Shown here: piece after piece, positions 49,498 through 58,778 of the stretch
Position numbering within the stretch: the stretch's first letter is position 1
Layout of the letters: each line of letters starts with the position of its first letter
From: Arsukibacterium sp. MJ3
Lineage (GTDB): Bacteria > Pseudomonadota > Gammaproteobacteria > Enterobacterales > Alteromonadaceae
Direction of reading: 5' to 3'
DNA: 64,000 bases
NCBI RefSeq assembly: GCF_000987765.1
Contig: NZ_LAHP01000005.1
Span: 124,001 to 188,000 of the forward strand
Translations under genes and position numbers: made by a program
Notes under the pieces: model-generated
Seen by the model: only the letters and a program-made list of their open reading frames with translations
Databases searched by the model: none
Told to the model about the DNA's origin: nothing

Positions 49498-51564
49498 ATG
49501 GATAAAATAATCAAAAGAATTTCACGAGGAATCATCGGCACACGGCTAGCTGTGGCAGGATTTTTGCTGTTGGCTCTCCCCGCAGCAGCAGTACCGTTGC
49601 TGTATGATATCAGATATAACCCTTTGCTCACCGGCGAAACCGAGATCGAGTTTATTTTCGATGAGGATCTTTATACTGATCCTAGTATTCAGGTGTTTAA
49701 CGAGCCCGCCCGGATTGAACTTTACTTTGATAACTCCGATTACGAAGAAAAGTTGGAAGAAGTATTAATTGATAAAGCTGGGGTAAAAAAAGTTAAATCG
49801 GAGTTTGTTGGTGAGGGTTTTAAAACGACGATTTATCTTGATTACCTTAAAATTTATCGCACCCGGGTTCGTGGCAATGTGTTTTACATGCACATTTCAG
49901 ATAATCCTACTGCAGAGCAGGTTGGTCAGGCAGCTGACGTAACACCCACTTACATTAACCGATTACAAGCGATTGATTTTCGCCGTGGCGAAAAAGGTGA
50001 AGGCCGAGTATTGGTGTTTCTTCGCGAGAATACGGCTGCGGTTGATGTGGGCGAGCGTGCTGGCAAACTACTGATAGAGTTCCATAACACCGATATTCCC
50101 GATGAATTATTATATCAGTTAGATGTTATGGATTTCGGTACCATAGTTACTGGCATTGAAACCTTTAAAGATGGTGCATCAGCGCGGCTTGAAATTGCTA
50201 CCAGCGATGCTTTTACTTATACCTATCAGCAGATAGATAATATTTTCACCTTGAATGTAGAACGTGATACCACTAACCGAAGCGTGCTGGGCGGTGGTCG
50301 TGAATATAAAGGTCGGCCAATTTCCCTAAATTTTCAGGATATTCCAATTCGAACGGTATTACAGATTATTGCTGACTATAACGGTTTTAATTTGGTAACC
50401 AGTGATTCGGTAACCGGTAATATCACTCTGCGCCTGGATGGTACGCCATGGGATCAAGCGTTAGATATCGTGTTGCGGGTTAAAGGCCTGGATAAACGGA
50501 TGGACGGTAATATTCTGATGGTAGCGCCGACCGAAGAGTTGTCAGCTCGCGAAGCGCGTGAACTTGAGGCCAAGCAACAAGTAGAAGATCTTGAGCCATT
50601 GTACTCAGATTATTTAACCATAAACTATGCAAAAGCTGCTGATTTAGCAGGCTTATTATCTAACCGTGATGCGACGTTATTGTCCAGTCGCGGCAGTGTG
50701 GTGGTAGATAATCGCACTAACACTATTTTAATTAAAGATACCGCTCGTAATATTGAAAGCGTGCGTAAGCTGATTGGACGGCTTGACGTACCGGTTCGCC
50801 AGGTATTGATTGAGTCAAGAATGGTGACGGTACGTGACAGTGTTACTGATGAATTGGGTATTCGCTGGGGCTTTAGTGATCAACAAAGCACTAGTGGCGG
50901 TAATCGCGGTGTGTCGGGTAATGCTACTGGCTCTAACGCTATCTCTACTGGGCAGTTTCCGGCTCTTGATGACCGTTGGAATGTTAACCTGCCCATTCAG
51001 AATCCGGCAGGTAGTATAGCGTTTCACGTTGCCCGATTAGCTGACGGCACTTTACTTGACCTTGAATTATCAGCACTTGAGCAAGAAAATAAAGGCGAGA
51101 TTATTGCCAGCCCGCGTATTACTACCTCGAACCAGAAAGAAGCCAGAATTGAGCAAGGTGTTGAAATACCTTATGTGCAGGCTGCTTCCAGCGGTGCTAC
51201 CACGGTAGAATTCAAAAAAGCCGTGTTAAGTCTTACGGTAACGCCACAAATCACTCCGGATAATAAAATTATTCTTGATTTAGTGATTACTCAGAATACC
51301 CGTGGCGAAACGGTTCAAACCCCTACTGGCCCGGCAACGGCCATTGATACCCAACAAATTAAAACTCAGGTACTAGTGGATAACGGTGAGACGATTGTGC
51401 TTGGCGGTATTTATCAACAGCAAATTTTATCGACCGTTTCTAAAGTGCCTATGTTCGGTGATATTCCATATGTTGGTGCATTATTCCGGTCAAAACGTGA
51501 CGTAAATGAGAAGAACGAACTGCTTATTTTTGTTACACCTAGAATTCTGACAGAGGGTCAGTAA
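49498..51564 (+). CDS. pilQ: Type IV pilus secretin PilQ
   Basis: 688 residues from the ATG at 49498; a GTG at 49483 would add five. A signal peptide (about 1-30) is followed by AMIN domain(s) that bind peptidoglycan (about 35-260), an STN / N0 domain (ISLNFQDIPIRTVLQIIADYNGFNLV, about 278), an N1 domain (SDYLTINYAKAADLAGLL) and the secretin core (about 430-685) with VPYVQ-like EIPYVQAASSG, LSLTVTPQITPD and VPMFGDIPYVGALFRS. It forms the outer membrane pore for pilus exit. A T-less hairpin starts 7 bases past the stop. Confidence 0.97.
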   Translation: MDKIIKRISRGIIGTRLAVAGFLLLALPAAAVPLLYDIRYNPLLTGETEIEFIFDEDLYTDPSIQVFNEPARIELYFDNSDYEEKLEEVLIDKAGVKKVKSEFVGEGFKTTIYLDYLKIYRTRVRGNVFYMHISDNPTAEQVGQAADVTPTYINRLQAIDFRRGEKGEGRVLVFLRENTAAVDVGERAGKLLIEFHNTDIPDELLYQLDVMDFGTIVTGIETFKDGASARLEIATSDAFTYTYQQIDNIFTLNVERDTTNRSVLGGGREYKGRPISLNFQDIPIRTVLQIIADYNGFNLVTSDSVTGNITLRLDGTPWDQALDIVLRVKGLDKRMDGNILMVAPTEELSAREARELEAKQQVEDLEPLYSDYLTINYAKAADLAGLLSNRDATLLSSRGSVVVDNRTNTILIKDTARNIESVRKLIGRLDVPVRQVLIESRMVTVRDSVTDELGIRWGFSDQQSTSGGNRGVSGNATGSNAISTGQFPALDDRWNVNLPIQNPAGSIAFHVARLADGTLLDLELSALEQENKGEIIASPRITTSNQKEARIEQGVEIPYVQAASSGATTVEFKKAVLSLTVTPQITPDNKIILDLVITQNTRGETVQTPTGPATAIDTQQIKTQVLVDNGETIVLGGIYQQQILSTVSKVPMFGDIPYVGALFRSKRDVNEKNELLIFVTPRILTEGQ

Positions 51565-51571
51565 AGCCTAT

Positions 51572-51606
51572 TTGATTCGGGAGTCATGAGGTGGTTCCCG
51601 AATCAA
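51572..51606 (+). other. 11-bp perfect hairpin after pilQ, without T-tract
   Basis: TTGATTCGGGA (51572-51582) and TCCCGAATCAA (51596-51606) pair perfectly across a 13-base loop, starting 7 bases after the pilQ stop. The following bases (GTCAGATTTAAC) are not a T-run. It may protect the 3' end of the pil mRNA or limit read-through to aroK. Confidence 0.7.
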
Positions 51607-51730
51607 GTCAGATTTAACTTGCCAACGAAAGGCTATTACTGACATAATTCGGCGCGTCAAATTTTCGCGGGAGCCTTTTGGTCCTTCAATTCAACTTTTC
51701 ATTGAGTAAGCTGATTTAGCACTACGACAT

Positions 51731-52249
51731 ATGGCAGAAAAACGTAATATCTTCCTTGTTGGCCCAATGGGCGCAGGCAAAAGCACTATCGGACGTCATT
51801 TAGCAGACATGCTTCATCTTGACTTTTACGATTCAGATCAGGAAATTGAACGCCGTACCGGCGCAGATATAGCCTGGGTATTTGACTTGGAAGGTGAAGA
51901 TGGTTTCAGAGTGCGTGAAGAAACAGTAATCGAGGATTTAACTGAGCTTCAGGGTATCGTTCTGGCAACTGGCGGTGGTTCAGTAATAAGTAAAGAGACT
52001 CGTAACCGTTTATCCGCCAGGGGCATAGTGGTGTATTTAGAAACGCCTATAGAAAAGCAAGTGGCACGAACTCAGCGCGACAAACGCCGGCCTTTGCTTC
52101 AAACTGAGGAAGCACCTAAAGAAGTGTTAGAGCGACTTGCTGCTGAACGAAACCCGTTTTATGAAGAAATTGCTGATTTTACGGTACGGACTGACGAGCA
52201 AAGTGCCCGGGCAGTAGCTAACCAAATTATAGAGCAATTAGGTTTTTAA
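51731..52249 (+). CDS. aroK: Shikimate kinase
   Basis: 172 residues. It phosphorylates shikimate in the route to chorismate. Walker [16 protein letters not shown] (about 11-25), shikimate-binding [11 protein letters not shown] (about 34) and EDGFRVREE, and GGGSV (about 80-84); the lid has RDKRRPLLQ. No clear Shine-Dalgarno sequence precedes the ATG, but the protein start [16 protein letters not shown] matches the family. Followed by aroB after 19 bases, as in enterics. Confidence 0.97.
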   Translation: MAEKRNIFLVGPMGAGKSTIGRHLADMLHLDFYDSDQEIERRTGADIAWVFDLEGEDGFRVREETVIEDLTELQGIVLATGGGSVISKETRNRLSARGIVVYLETPIEKQVARTQRDKRRPLLQTEEAPKEVLERLAAERNPFYEEIADFTVRTDEQSARAVANQIIEQLGF

Positions 52250-52268
52250 CGACAACAGGGAGCTGCAA

Positions 52269-53324
52269 ATGCAAAAAGTTGATGTCAAACTTGGCGAGCG
52301 CAGCTACCCGATAGATATCAATACGGATTTCAGCTCATTGTCTGAAATCCTGGCAAACACTAAGCAAGTTGTTATTGTTTCAAACCCCACCATTGCCCCA
52401 CTATATTTGCAACAAGTCAGCGCATTATTCAGTGCAGCATCGCATCATATTCTGATAGAAGATGGCGAAGAATTTAAAACGCTTAACTCATTTGAGACAG
52501 TTTTATCGTTTTTGCTAGAACACAGGATGTCTCGTGATGTATTGCTGGTAGCGCTGGGCGGTGGTGTTATCGGTGATCTTACTGGCTTCGTTGCCGCCTG
52601 TTATCAGCGCGGTGTCAGGTTTATGCAAATACCTACCAGTTTGTTAGCTCAGGTTGATTCTTCTGTCGGTGGTAAAACCGCAGTCAATCATCCGCTGGGT
52701 AAAAATATGGTTGGCGCTTTTAAACAGCCAGAACAGGTCATCATTAATACTGCAACGCTTAAAACATTACCACCACGTGAGTTTGCAGCTGGCATGGCTG
52801 AAGTTATTAAATATGCATTATTAGGTGATGTCGATTTTTTGCACTGGTTGCTAAAACATAGCGAACAGATTACTAACCAACAGCCAGCTATTATCGCTCA
52901 GATGATTCAGCATTGTTGTCAGATGAAAGCCGATATTGTTAGTCGTGATGAAACGGAACGAGGCGAGCGTGCACTGCTAAACCTTGGCCACACTTTTGGT
53001 CACGCCATTGAGGCGTTTATGGGTTATGGTAAGTGGTTACATGGCGAGGCCGTTGCGGTTGGTATGGTGATGGCTGCACAACTTTCAGCACACAGAGGTT
53101 GGATTAGCCAACAAGATGTGGCAGCTGTTCGCAGTGCGTTGCAGTGTTTTACATTGCCGTTAGCGGCACCCGAAACTATGAAAATAGCTGATTTTCTGCC
53201 TTTTATGAAAACGGATAAAAAAGTTAAAGATGGTCAGATGCGCTTTGTTTTAATGGCCGCATTAGGCCAAGCTGTAATAGTGGACGATATCACTGAGACT
53301 GAATTGCTTCAGGTCTTTGCTTAA
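52269..53324 (+). CDS. aroB: 3-dehydroquinate synthase
   Basis: 351 residues. It cyclises DAHP to 3-dehydroquinate with catalytic NAD+ and a divalent metal. NAD-binding VALGGGVIGDLTGFVAACYQRGV (about 96), PTSLLAQVDSSVGGKTAVNHPLGKN (about 130) and the metal-binding histidines in LGHTFGHAIE (about 240) and HGEAVAVG (about 258) are visible. Its stop overlaps the damX-like start by one base (TAATG). Confidence 0.97.
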   Translation: MQKVDVKLGERSYPIDINTDFSSLSEILANTKQVVIVSNPTIAPLYLQQVSALFSAASHHILIEDGEEFKTLNSFETVLSFLLEHRMSRDVLLVALGGGVIGDLTGFVAACYQRGVRFMQIPTSLLAQVDSSVGGKTAVNHPLGKNMVGAFKQPEQVIINTATLKTLPPREFAAGMAEVIKYALLGDVDFLHWLLKHSEQITNQQPAIIAQMIQHCCQMKADIVSRDETERGERALLNLGHTFGHAIEAFMGYGKWLHGEAVAVGMVMAAQLSAHRGWISQQDVAAVRSALQCFTLPLAAPETMKIADFLPFMKTDKKVKDGQMRFVLMAALGQAVIVDDITETELLQVFA

Positions 53325-54658
53325 TGGATACAACGGTTTTACAACGTCATGTTGCCGAGTTAGGCCATTTACTCCCCTCACAACATGAATTATTAAACCG
53401 CTTGCTATTTCAACTGGCATTTAATGATTTTCAGAGTATTGGGCTGGTAGGTGCTGAGGGCAGTGGTAAATCAACGCTGGCACTGGTGCTGGCCGAGTTG
53501 TTTTCAGAACAAGCGAATGTAGCATTATTAAATGGGCCACTGGCTGAGTCGGAACTTAAAGCACAATTATTACAGCAATGGTATGGGCAGGGCGCAACCG
53601 ATTCACTAGCAGCACCGCCTGTTCTAGCTGCCCTGATGGCGCAAGCAGATGCTGATAGTTTACCATTTTTGTTAATTGTGGATAATTTCAATCAGTTTAG
53701 TCGCAGCGCCAGTGACATGTTATTGCAACTTGATTGTCGCGGCTTCTTTATGTTGAGTCAGCCCTCTACTGCTATGGCGCTTAACTTAAGTATTAATGTA
53801 CCGACGTTACAAGATGCTAGCATAATACTAGATAAAAAGTCGTTAGATGCATTAATGATAGCTGAACGCTTTGCTGCTAGCGCGGGCAATATGCACTTAC
53901 TGCATACTGCTTTGATTAAAACAGCTGAGCAGAAACGTTTTTTTGCCGTATCATGGGTTTTACCCTTAGCAATTATGCTTGTGCTGATTGCAGGTGCTCT
54001 GAGTTGGTATTTAGCTATAACTGACAAAATATCCCCACCCGATGTAACAGCTGAAATAGTGATGTCTAACAGCCCAGAGCCTGCCCTTGAGCTAATAGCA
54101 AGTAAGGAGCCAGCTTCTGAGTTACTTGCCAGTTCTGAGCTTACTAACAGCCCTGAGCTCGCTAATGATTTACTTGCCAGTCCCGAGTCTGAGCCGCAAG
54201 ATACCCTCGAGCTAATAGACATGCCTTTGCAGACAAGTAGCACCGAGTCATTTATTGCGCCAGAGCAAACTGAGACACCGGAAGTCGTTGCTTCGGTACA
54301 ACAAATGCCTGCTGCTTTGATTGAAGGTTTATACCAGGAAGCGCAATTGTTAGCGTTAGCTGCCGATCAAAAGGTTATTCAGTTAGCAGTATTGTCTTCT
54401 GCTACTGCTGTAGCTCGTTTTCAGCAAGCTTATCCTGACATCAGGCTGGTTGTATATCAACGTAGTTGGCAAGGAAAATTACAGTGGGTAGTTTTGGCGG
54501 AAGCACATTACTCTGATAACGGCAGCGCTCGTCAGGGTAGAATGGCGTTAGCTGAGCCTATTCGAGCAGCTGAGCCTTTTATAAAGCCAGTTGCCGCCGT
54601 GCAGCAAGAAATTAAAGCCTTAGCACGCTTGCGTGCCGAGCAGCTGATGCAGGAATAA
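53324..54658 (+). CDS. damX: DamX-like AAA/SPOR cell-division protein
   Basis: 444 residues. The N-terminal AAA-type domain (about 1-190) has Walker A GAEGSGKSTLALVLAEL (about 41-57) and a LLIVDNFNQFS Walker B-like strand. One TM segment lies at about 208-230, then an acidic low-complexity linker (about 240-325) with repeats of the type NSPE-A--L-AS, and a C-terminal SPOR domain (about 345-420). E. coli DamX has an equivalent layout and localises to the septal ring through SPOR. The gene context aroK-aroB-damX-dam supports the symbol. It overlaps aroB by one base; dam starts 1 base after its stop. Confidence 0.9.
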   Translation: MDTTVLQRHVAELGHLLPSQHELLNRLLFQLAFNDFQSIGLVGAEGSGKSTLALVLAELFSEQANVALLNGPLAESELKAQLLQQWYGQGATDSLAAPPVLAALMAQADADSLPFLLIVDNFNQFSRSASDMLLQLDCRGFFMLSQPSTAMALNLSINVPTLQDASIILDKKSLDALMIAERFAASAGNMHLLHTALIKTAEQKRFFAVSWVLPLAIMLVLIAGALSWYLAITDKISPPDVTAEIVMSNSPEPALELIASKEPASELLASSELTNSPELANDLLASPESEPQDTLELIDMPLQTSSTESFIAPEQTETPEVVASVQQMPAALIEGLYQEAQLLALAADQKVIQLAVLSSATAVARFQQAYPDIRLVVYQRSWQGKLQWVVLAEAHYSDNGSARQGRMALAEPIRAAEPFIKPVAAVQQEIKALARLRAEQLMQE

Positions 54659-54659
54659 T

Positions 54660-55535
54660 GTGGTGAACGCGCCCCGAAATCGGGCCTTTCTAAAGTGGGC
54701 TGGTGGTAAATATAGCTTGGTACCAGAGTTGCTAAAACGGTTACCCGCTGGCCCGGAACTGGTAGAGCCCTTCGTCGGTGCCGGCTCGGTCTTTTTAAAT
54801 ACCCACTATCAACGTTATGTACTAAACGATATTAATGCAGATTTAATTCAGCTTTATCAGATAGTCCAACATAGAGTTGATGCTTTTGTAGTGGATGCCC
54901 GCAGCTTATTTTGTGCCAGTGCCAACCAGAAAAATAGTTATCTTGATTTTCGTCAGGAATTTAACGCCACTAGTGATCCTTATCAGCGCGCCTTGTTATT
55001 TCTGTATTTAAATCGGCACGGTTATAACGGCCTGTGTCGTTATAATTTATCGGGTAAGTTTAATGTCCCCTTTGGTAGTTATAAAAAGCCTTATTTTCCA
55101 GAGGCTGAATTATACTTTTTTGCCGAAAAAGCCCAAAAAGCCCGTTTTAGTTGTACTAGTTACCAACAGGTATTTGCTGAGCTTTCTGCCGATGCAGTGG
55201 TGTATTGTGATCCACCTTATGTACCTCTTAGCAAAACAGCCAGTTTTACTAGTTATGCCAGGCAGGGTTTTAACCTTGATGATCAGGCGCAATTGGCTAA
55301 TTTAGCAGAGCAAGCGCAACGCAACGGCCATAACGTGCTGATTAGTAATCATGACACAACATGGACCCGTAAAATTTACCAACAAGCCATATTGCACAGC
55401 ATTCAGGTTGGGCGCTCGATTAGTCAAAATGGAGCAGGCAGAGGAAAAGTGGCGGAACTATTTGCTTGGTATTCAGCTAACCCAGTACCAGGTTCACCGT
55501 CAGCAGAAGTGCTGCTACAAACAGCAAAGCAGTAA
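54660..55535 (+). CDS. dam: DNA adenine methyltransferase (GATC)
   Basis: 291 residues with a GTG start at 54660 (a second GTG follows directly); AGGA lies 5 bases upstream, while the overlapping ATG at 54658 is out of frame and closes at once. It methylates adenine in GATC for mismatch repair strand choice and replication control. Motifs: AFLKWAGGKYSLVPELLKRLP (SAM binding), VEPFVGAGSVFLN, NRHGYNGLCRYN and catalytic DPPYVPLS (about 184). The C-terminus is longer than in E. coli (278) and its last 59 bases overlap a convergent DUF2970 gene. Confidence 0.97.
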   Translation: MVNAPRNRAFLKWAGGKYSLVPELLKRLPAGPELVEPFVGAGSVFLNTHYQRYVLNDINADLIQLYQIVQHRVDAFVVDARSLFCASANQKNSYLDFRQEFNATSDPYQRALLFLYLNRHGYNGLCRYNLSGKFNVPFGSYKKPYFPEAELYFFAEKAQKARFSCTSYQQVFAELSADAVVYCDPPYVPLSKTASFTSYARQGFNLDDQAQLANLAEQAQRNGHNVLISNHDTTWTRKIYQQAILHSIQVGRSISQNGAGRGKVAELFAWYSANPVPGSPSAEVLLQTAKQ

Positions 55536-55671
55536 TAATACCTACAATGATGTAGGGCAGGATACTGTTAGATTGGAAATCTTGTTGCCGTTGTTTTTCA
55601 GATTGCACACCAATAAAAGCACCCAAAACTGCTTTAACAACCTGCCAGGTATTAGCCTTGGTAGCTGCCAT
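55477..55671 (-). CDS. DUF2970 small membrane protein
   Basis: 64 residues. The pattern W-VVKAVLGAFIGVQSEKQRQQDFQ followed by one TM segment (about 39-61, PYIIVGIITALLFVAALLLTV) fits DUF2970, a short single-TM family of unknown function common in gammaproteobacteria. Its 3' end overlaps the end of dam by 59 bases in the opposite direction. Its ATG overlaps the stop of the upstream gene (TAATG), so the two are probably translated together. Confidence 0.8.
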   Translation of the reverse strand: MAATKANTWQVVKAVLGAFIGVQSEKQRQQDFQSNSILPYIIVGIITALLFVAALLLTVNLVLG

Positions 55672-55928
55672 TATTGTAATTTTGTGCTGTTTGGGGTGAG
55701 GCGGTTTAGTAGTTCGAGAAAATCAACAAAATGAAACTGAGTAGAGCGGCTATCACCCTTTATCCAGCCTAACCAATTTTGTTGTACATTCAGGCAAACA
55801 TCACTGTTAGTTTGGTTACTGGCATTTTCACAATGCGGGCTGGTGTTAAAGTAGCCAACGGCACTTATGGTTAAAACCAAGGCTGCTGCTGTTGTAGCCA
55901 ACGCTTTACTACTAAAGGTAATTTTCAT
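55671..55928 (-). CDS. Small secreted or membrane-anchored hypothetical protein
   Basis: 85 residues from the ATG at 55928, with GGA 7 bases upstream; the frame is open to 55976, with an ATG at 55952. An N-terminal hydrophobic segment (about 5-25, KALATTAAALVLTISAVGYF) is a signal peptide or anchor. The remainder has two cysteines (HCEN and DVCLNVQ) and the motif NWLGWIKGDSRSTQFHFVDFLELL. I do not recognise the family. It overlaps the DUF2970 gene by the TAATG junction, suggesting a two-gene unit. Confidence 0.7.
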   Translation of the reverse strand: MKITFSSKALATTAAALVLTISAVGYFNTSPHCENASNQTNSDVCLNVQQNWLGWIKGDSRSTQFHFVDFLELLNRLTPNSTKLQ

Positions 55929-56041
55929 GTTAAATCCAGTTAACGCTTTCATCACTATTTGCTGAGTGTAAAGCATCTGCTAATGTGATACAAGCTGGTC
56001 ATTAAACGTACAGCTTGGTTACGACGTTAGCTGCTAGCTGG

Positions 56042-56076
56042 ATCAGTTGCTCAGTGGTCGGCACTGAGCAACTGAT
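56042..56076 (-). other. 15-bp perfect hairpin after the TorF-like porin gene
   Basis: ATCAGTTGCTCAGTG (56042-56056) and CACTGAGCAACTGAT (56062-56076) pair perfectly across a 5-base loop. In the leftward direction it starts 7 bases after the porin gene stop, but no T-run follows. It is the longest perfect stem seen in the window. Confidence 0.8.
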
Positions 56077-56083
56077 ATGTACT

Positions 56084-56764
56084 TTAAAAGCTTTTTGATA
56101 CGCTAAAAATTACCCGACTGTCACATAGAGCGCAATCATTAATATCAGTATCAACATAAGCCAAACTGAGCCCGGCGCCCAGCACTTCGGTGCTCAAAGC
56201 AATACTCCAATCCAGATAACTAAGCGCACTATCATCATATTCGTTATGACCAACCTGTAAATCTAAAGCCAGATTGTCTGTCAGAGCGTAACTGTAACCT
56301 CCGTAAAGATAAAAATAAGTTCCGGCATTGGCGTAATAGTCGTCGCTGTATGCCAGGCCAAAAGTTAAATCTTGATATGACAAAGATCCATACAATTCAT
56401 AGAAATTTGAGCCTGCAAACTCTGTATTAGGATAACCATAACGCATTATGCCAACATCTGCCGACCACTGGTCGTTTAAACTACCAGCCCAGCCTAGCAT
56501 CACATCAAATTCTAACGTACCCTGACCACCAAAATCGACACTTGAGCCCCAGACGGATAAATAAAAACCAGTCTCATCACTCAATGTTAAGCCGCCTTGA
56601 ATGGCTGGGGCTTGATCGGTTTGTGAGATGCCGCGAAAGGCATAATCTGAAGTAAATGTAATATCACCGCTAAGTTCAATGGCATGGCTTTGATTACTGT
56701 TACTTGCCAGACCAAGTAACAGCGTGGCGGTAGCTAAACTGGAAAAACTTTTTGTCATTTTCAT
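56084..56764 (-). CDS. TorF-family putative outer membrane porin
   Basis: 226 residues from the ATG at 56764 (AAGGG upstream; a second ATG at 56758). A signal peptide ends near NSNQSHA (about residue 29). The mature start IELSGDITFTSDYAFRGISQTDQAPAIQGGLTLS is the hallmark of the TIGR02001 / TorF family, and the rest alternates as beta strands ending with FSVSKSF, an outer-membrane C-terminus with terminal Phe. Two cysteines (CALC) lie near the end. Substrate unknown. It is monocistronic and divergent from rpe. Confidence 0.88.
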   Translation of the reverse strand: MKMTKSFSSLATATLLLGLASNSNQSHAIELSGDITFTSDYAFRGISQTDQAPAIQGGLTLSDETGFYLSVWGSSVDFGGQGTLEFDVMLGWAGSLNDQWSADVGIMRYGYPNTEFAGSNFYELYGSLSYQDLTFGLAYSDDYYANAGTYFYLYGGYSYALTDNLALDLQVGHNEYDDSALSYLDWSIALSTEVLGAGLSLAYVDTDINDCALCDSRVIFSVSKSF

Positions 56765-56983
56765 TGGTATTGCCCTTGTGTTTAATCCCTGTATTAACCT
56801 TTCCAATAAACATGCCAAATGAAATGAACATATAAAACAATATGATATAAATTCTTATTTTGGTGTTGTATGACTTTTTGTGCATAACTGGTGCGCTGTT
56901 GCCTGTTTATTGTGCAATGGACAGTACGTGCTTTTTATGAGCTATTTCAGTAAAGTCAGGTTTTTAATTAGTGGAGCTGCCAG

Positions 56984-57661
56984 ATGTTGCCTTATTTAAT
57001 TGCCCCTTCCATTTTGTCAGCCGATTTTGCCAGGTTGGGTGCCGATGTTGAGCAAGTACTACTAGCGGGAGCCGATGTGGTGCACTTTGATGTAATGGAC
57101 AACCATTATGTGCCTAACCTGACGATTGGCCCTATGGTATGCAAGGCGCTGCGAAATTATGGTATTACCGCACCGATTGATGTGCACTTAATGGTTGAGC
57201 CAGTAGATAGCCTGGTACCGCAGTTTGCTGATGCCGGTGCCAGTATTATTACTTTTCACCCGGAGGCATCGCGTCATATCGACCGTACGTTACAGTTAAT
57301 TAAAAGTTATGGCTGTCAGGCTGGCTTGGTGTTCAACCCGGCGACACCACTAAGCTATCTGGACCACGTTATGGACAAACTTGATGTCATTTTACTGATG
57401 TCGGTAAACCCAGGCTTTGGCGGGCAGAAGTTTATTCCGGCTACGCTGGATAAACTGGCCAACGTTCGCAAAATAATTGACGATAATCAGTTGCCTATAA
57501 GGCTTGAGGTTGATGGTGGCGTCACTGCCGACAATATTGGCGCAATTGCAGAAGCAGGTGCCGATATGTTTGTTGCTGGTTCCGCCATTTTTAATAGTAA
57601 TGATTACCGGCAAAGTATTAACAAGATGCGCCAGGCTCTGGCTGCAGTAAGAAATAAATAA
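56984..57661 (+). CDS. rpe: Ribulose-phosphate 3-epimerase
   Basis: 225 residues, as in E. coli. It interconverts ribulose-5-phosphate and xylulose-5-phosphate in the pentose phosphate pathway. TIM-barrel motifs: [33 protein letters not shown] (metal-binding His and catalytic Asp), [22 protein letters not shown] and LEVDGGV (second catalytic Asp). GGAG precedes the ATG. In enterics gph follows; here trpS follows after 77 bases and gph is absent. Confidence 0.97.
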   Translation: MLPYLIAPSILSADFARLGADVEQVLLAGADVVHFDVMDNHYVPNLTIGPMVCKALRNYGITAPIDVHLMVEPVDSLVPQFADAGASIITFHPEASRHIDRTLQLIKSYGCQAGLVFNPATPLSYLDHVMDKLDVILLMSVNPGFGGQKFIPATLDKLANVRKIIDDNQLPIRLEVDGGVTADNIGAIAEAGADMFVAGSAIFNSNDYRQSINKMRQALAAVRNK

Positions 57662-57738
57662 TTTACTGCGATTAAAGGCTGCTTGCGGCTATAATATTGC
57701 ACTTTTCTACGTTTTAACCGGTTATGGACAATGAATAA

Positions 57739-58746
57739 ATGATGAGTAGTAAACCAATTGTATTAAGTGGCGCCCAACCTTCTGGTCAATTAACCATTGG
57801 TAACTATTTGGGAGCACTGAGACAATGGGACCAAATGCAGGATGACTATGACTGCCTCTATTGCATTGTCGATTTGCATGCGATAACCGTACGGCAGCAG
57901 CCTGATGCGTTACGCAGTGCATCATTAGACAGCTTGGCGCTTTATCTGGCTTGTGGCATCGATCCAAAGCGCTCAGCGGTATTTATGCAGTCGCATGTGC
58001 CGGAACACAGCCAGCTGGCCTGGGTACTAAATTGTTATACTCAGTTTGGTGAGCTTAACCGTATGACGCAGTTTAAAGATAAATCGGAGCGGCATAACAA
58101 TAATGTTAACGCGGGGTTATTTACTTATCCGGTATTAATGGCCGCCGATATTCTGTTATATCAGGCCAATCATATCCCGGTTGGCCACGATCAGAAACAG
58201 CATTTGGAATTAGCCCGTGATGTGGCAATGCGTTTTAACGCGGCGCATGGTGACATTTTTACTGTGCCAGAGCCCTATATTCCGCCTGTTGCTGCCCGGG
58301 TAATGAGCCTACAGGAGCCTACCCGTAAAATGTCAAAATCTGACGATAATCCATGGAATTTTGTTGGCTTGCTCGAAGATCCTAAAATGATTAGCAAAAA
58401 ATTTAAAAAAGCCATGACTGACTCGGAAGATCCGCCACGGGTTCGTTTCGATTTAGAAAATAAACCCGGTGTTGCCAATTTACTGAGTATCTTAAGCGGT
58501 GTAACCGGCAATACAATTGCTGCGCTAGAAGCAGAATATGAAGGCAAAATGTATGGCCATTTAAAAGGTGATGTCGCCGATGCGGTTATTGCATTGCTAG
58601 AGCCGGTACAAAAGGCGTTTACTGAATTACGTGCTGACCAGACTACGCTGAACCATGTTATGCGCTCAGGCGCCGGTCAGGCTAGAGCACGTGCGGCCAC
58701 AACATTAGCTAAGGTAAATGCCGCAGTAGGTTTTGTTGCGCCTTAA
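57739..58746 (+). CDS. trpS: Tryptophanyl-tRNA synthetase
   Basis: 335 residues, a class I aminoacyl-tRNA synthetase. The HIGH-type motif is [13 protein letters not shown] (about 13-25) and the KMSKS loop is [12 protein letters not shown] (about 195). Other marks are [22 protein letters not shown] and [15 protein letters not shown]. Two ATG codons stand in a row at 57739 and 57742. pabA follows after 32 bases. Confidence 0.97.
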   Translation: MMSSKPIVLSGAQPSGQLTIGNYLGALRQWDQMQDDYDCLYCIVDLHAITVRQQPDALRSASLDSLALYLACGIDPKRSAVFMQSHVPEHSQLAWVLNCYTQFGELNRMTQFKDKSERHNNNVNAGLFTYPVLMAADILLYQANHIPVGHDQKQHLELARDVAMRFNAAHGDIFTVPEPYIPPVAARVMSLQEPTRKMSKSDDNPWNFVGLLEDPKMISKKFKKAMTDSEDPPRVRFDLENKPGVANLLSILSGVTGNTIAALEAEYEGKMYGHLKGDVADAVIALLEPVQKAFTELRADQTTLNHVMRSGAGQARARAATTLAKVNAAVGFVAP

Positions 58747-58778
58747 CGCGGCGCGCCTGTCATTTTGTGAGGTAAGGC

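Noticed and set aside
53758-54243. 161-residue serine-rich leftward frame
   Set aside because: Antisense shadow of damX; the Ser/Leu bias comes from the Glu/Ala/Ser repeats of the real gene.
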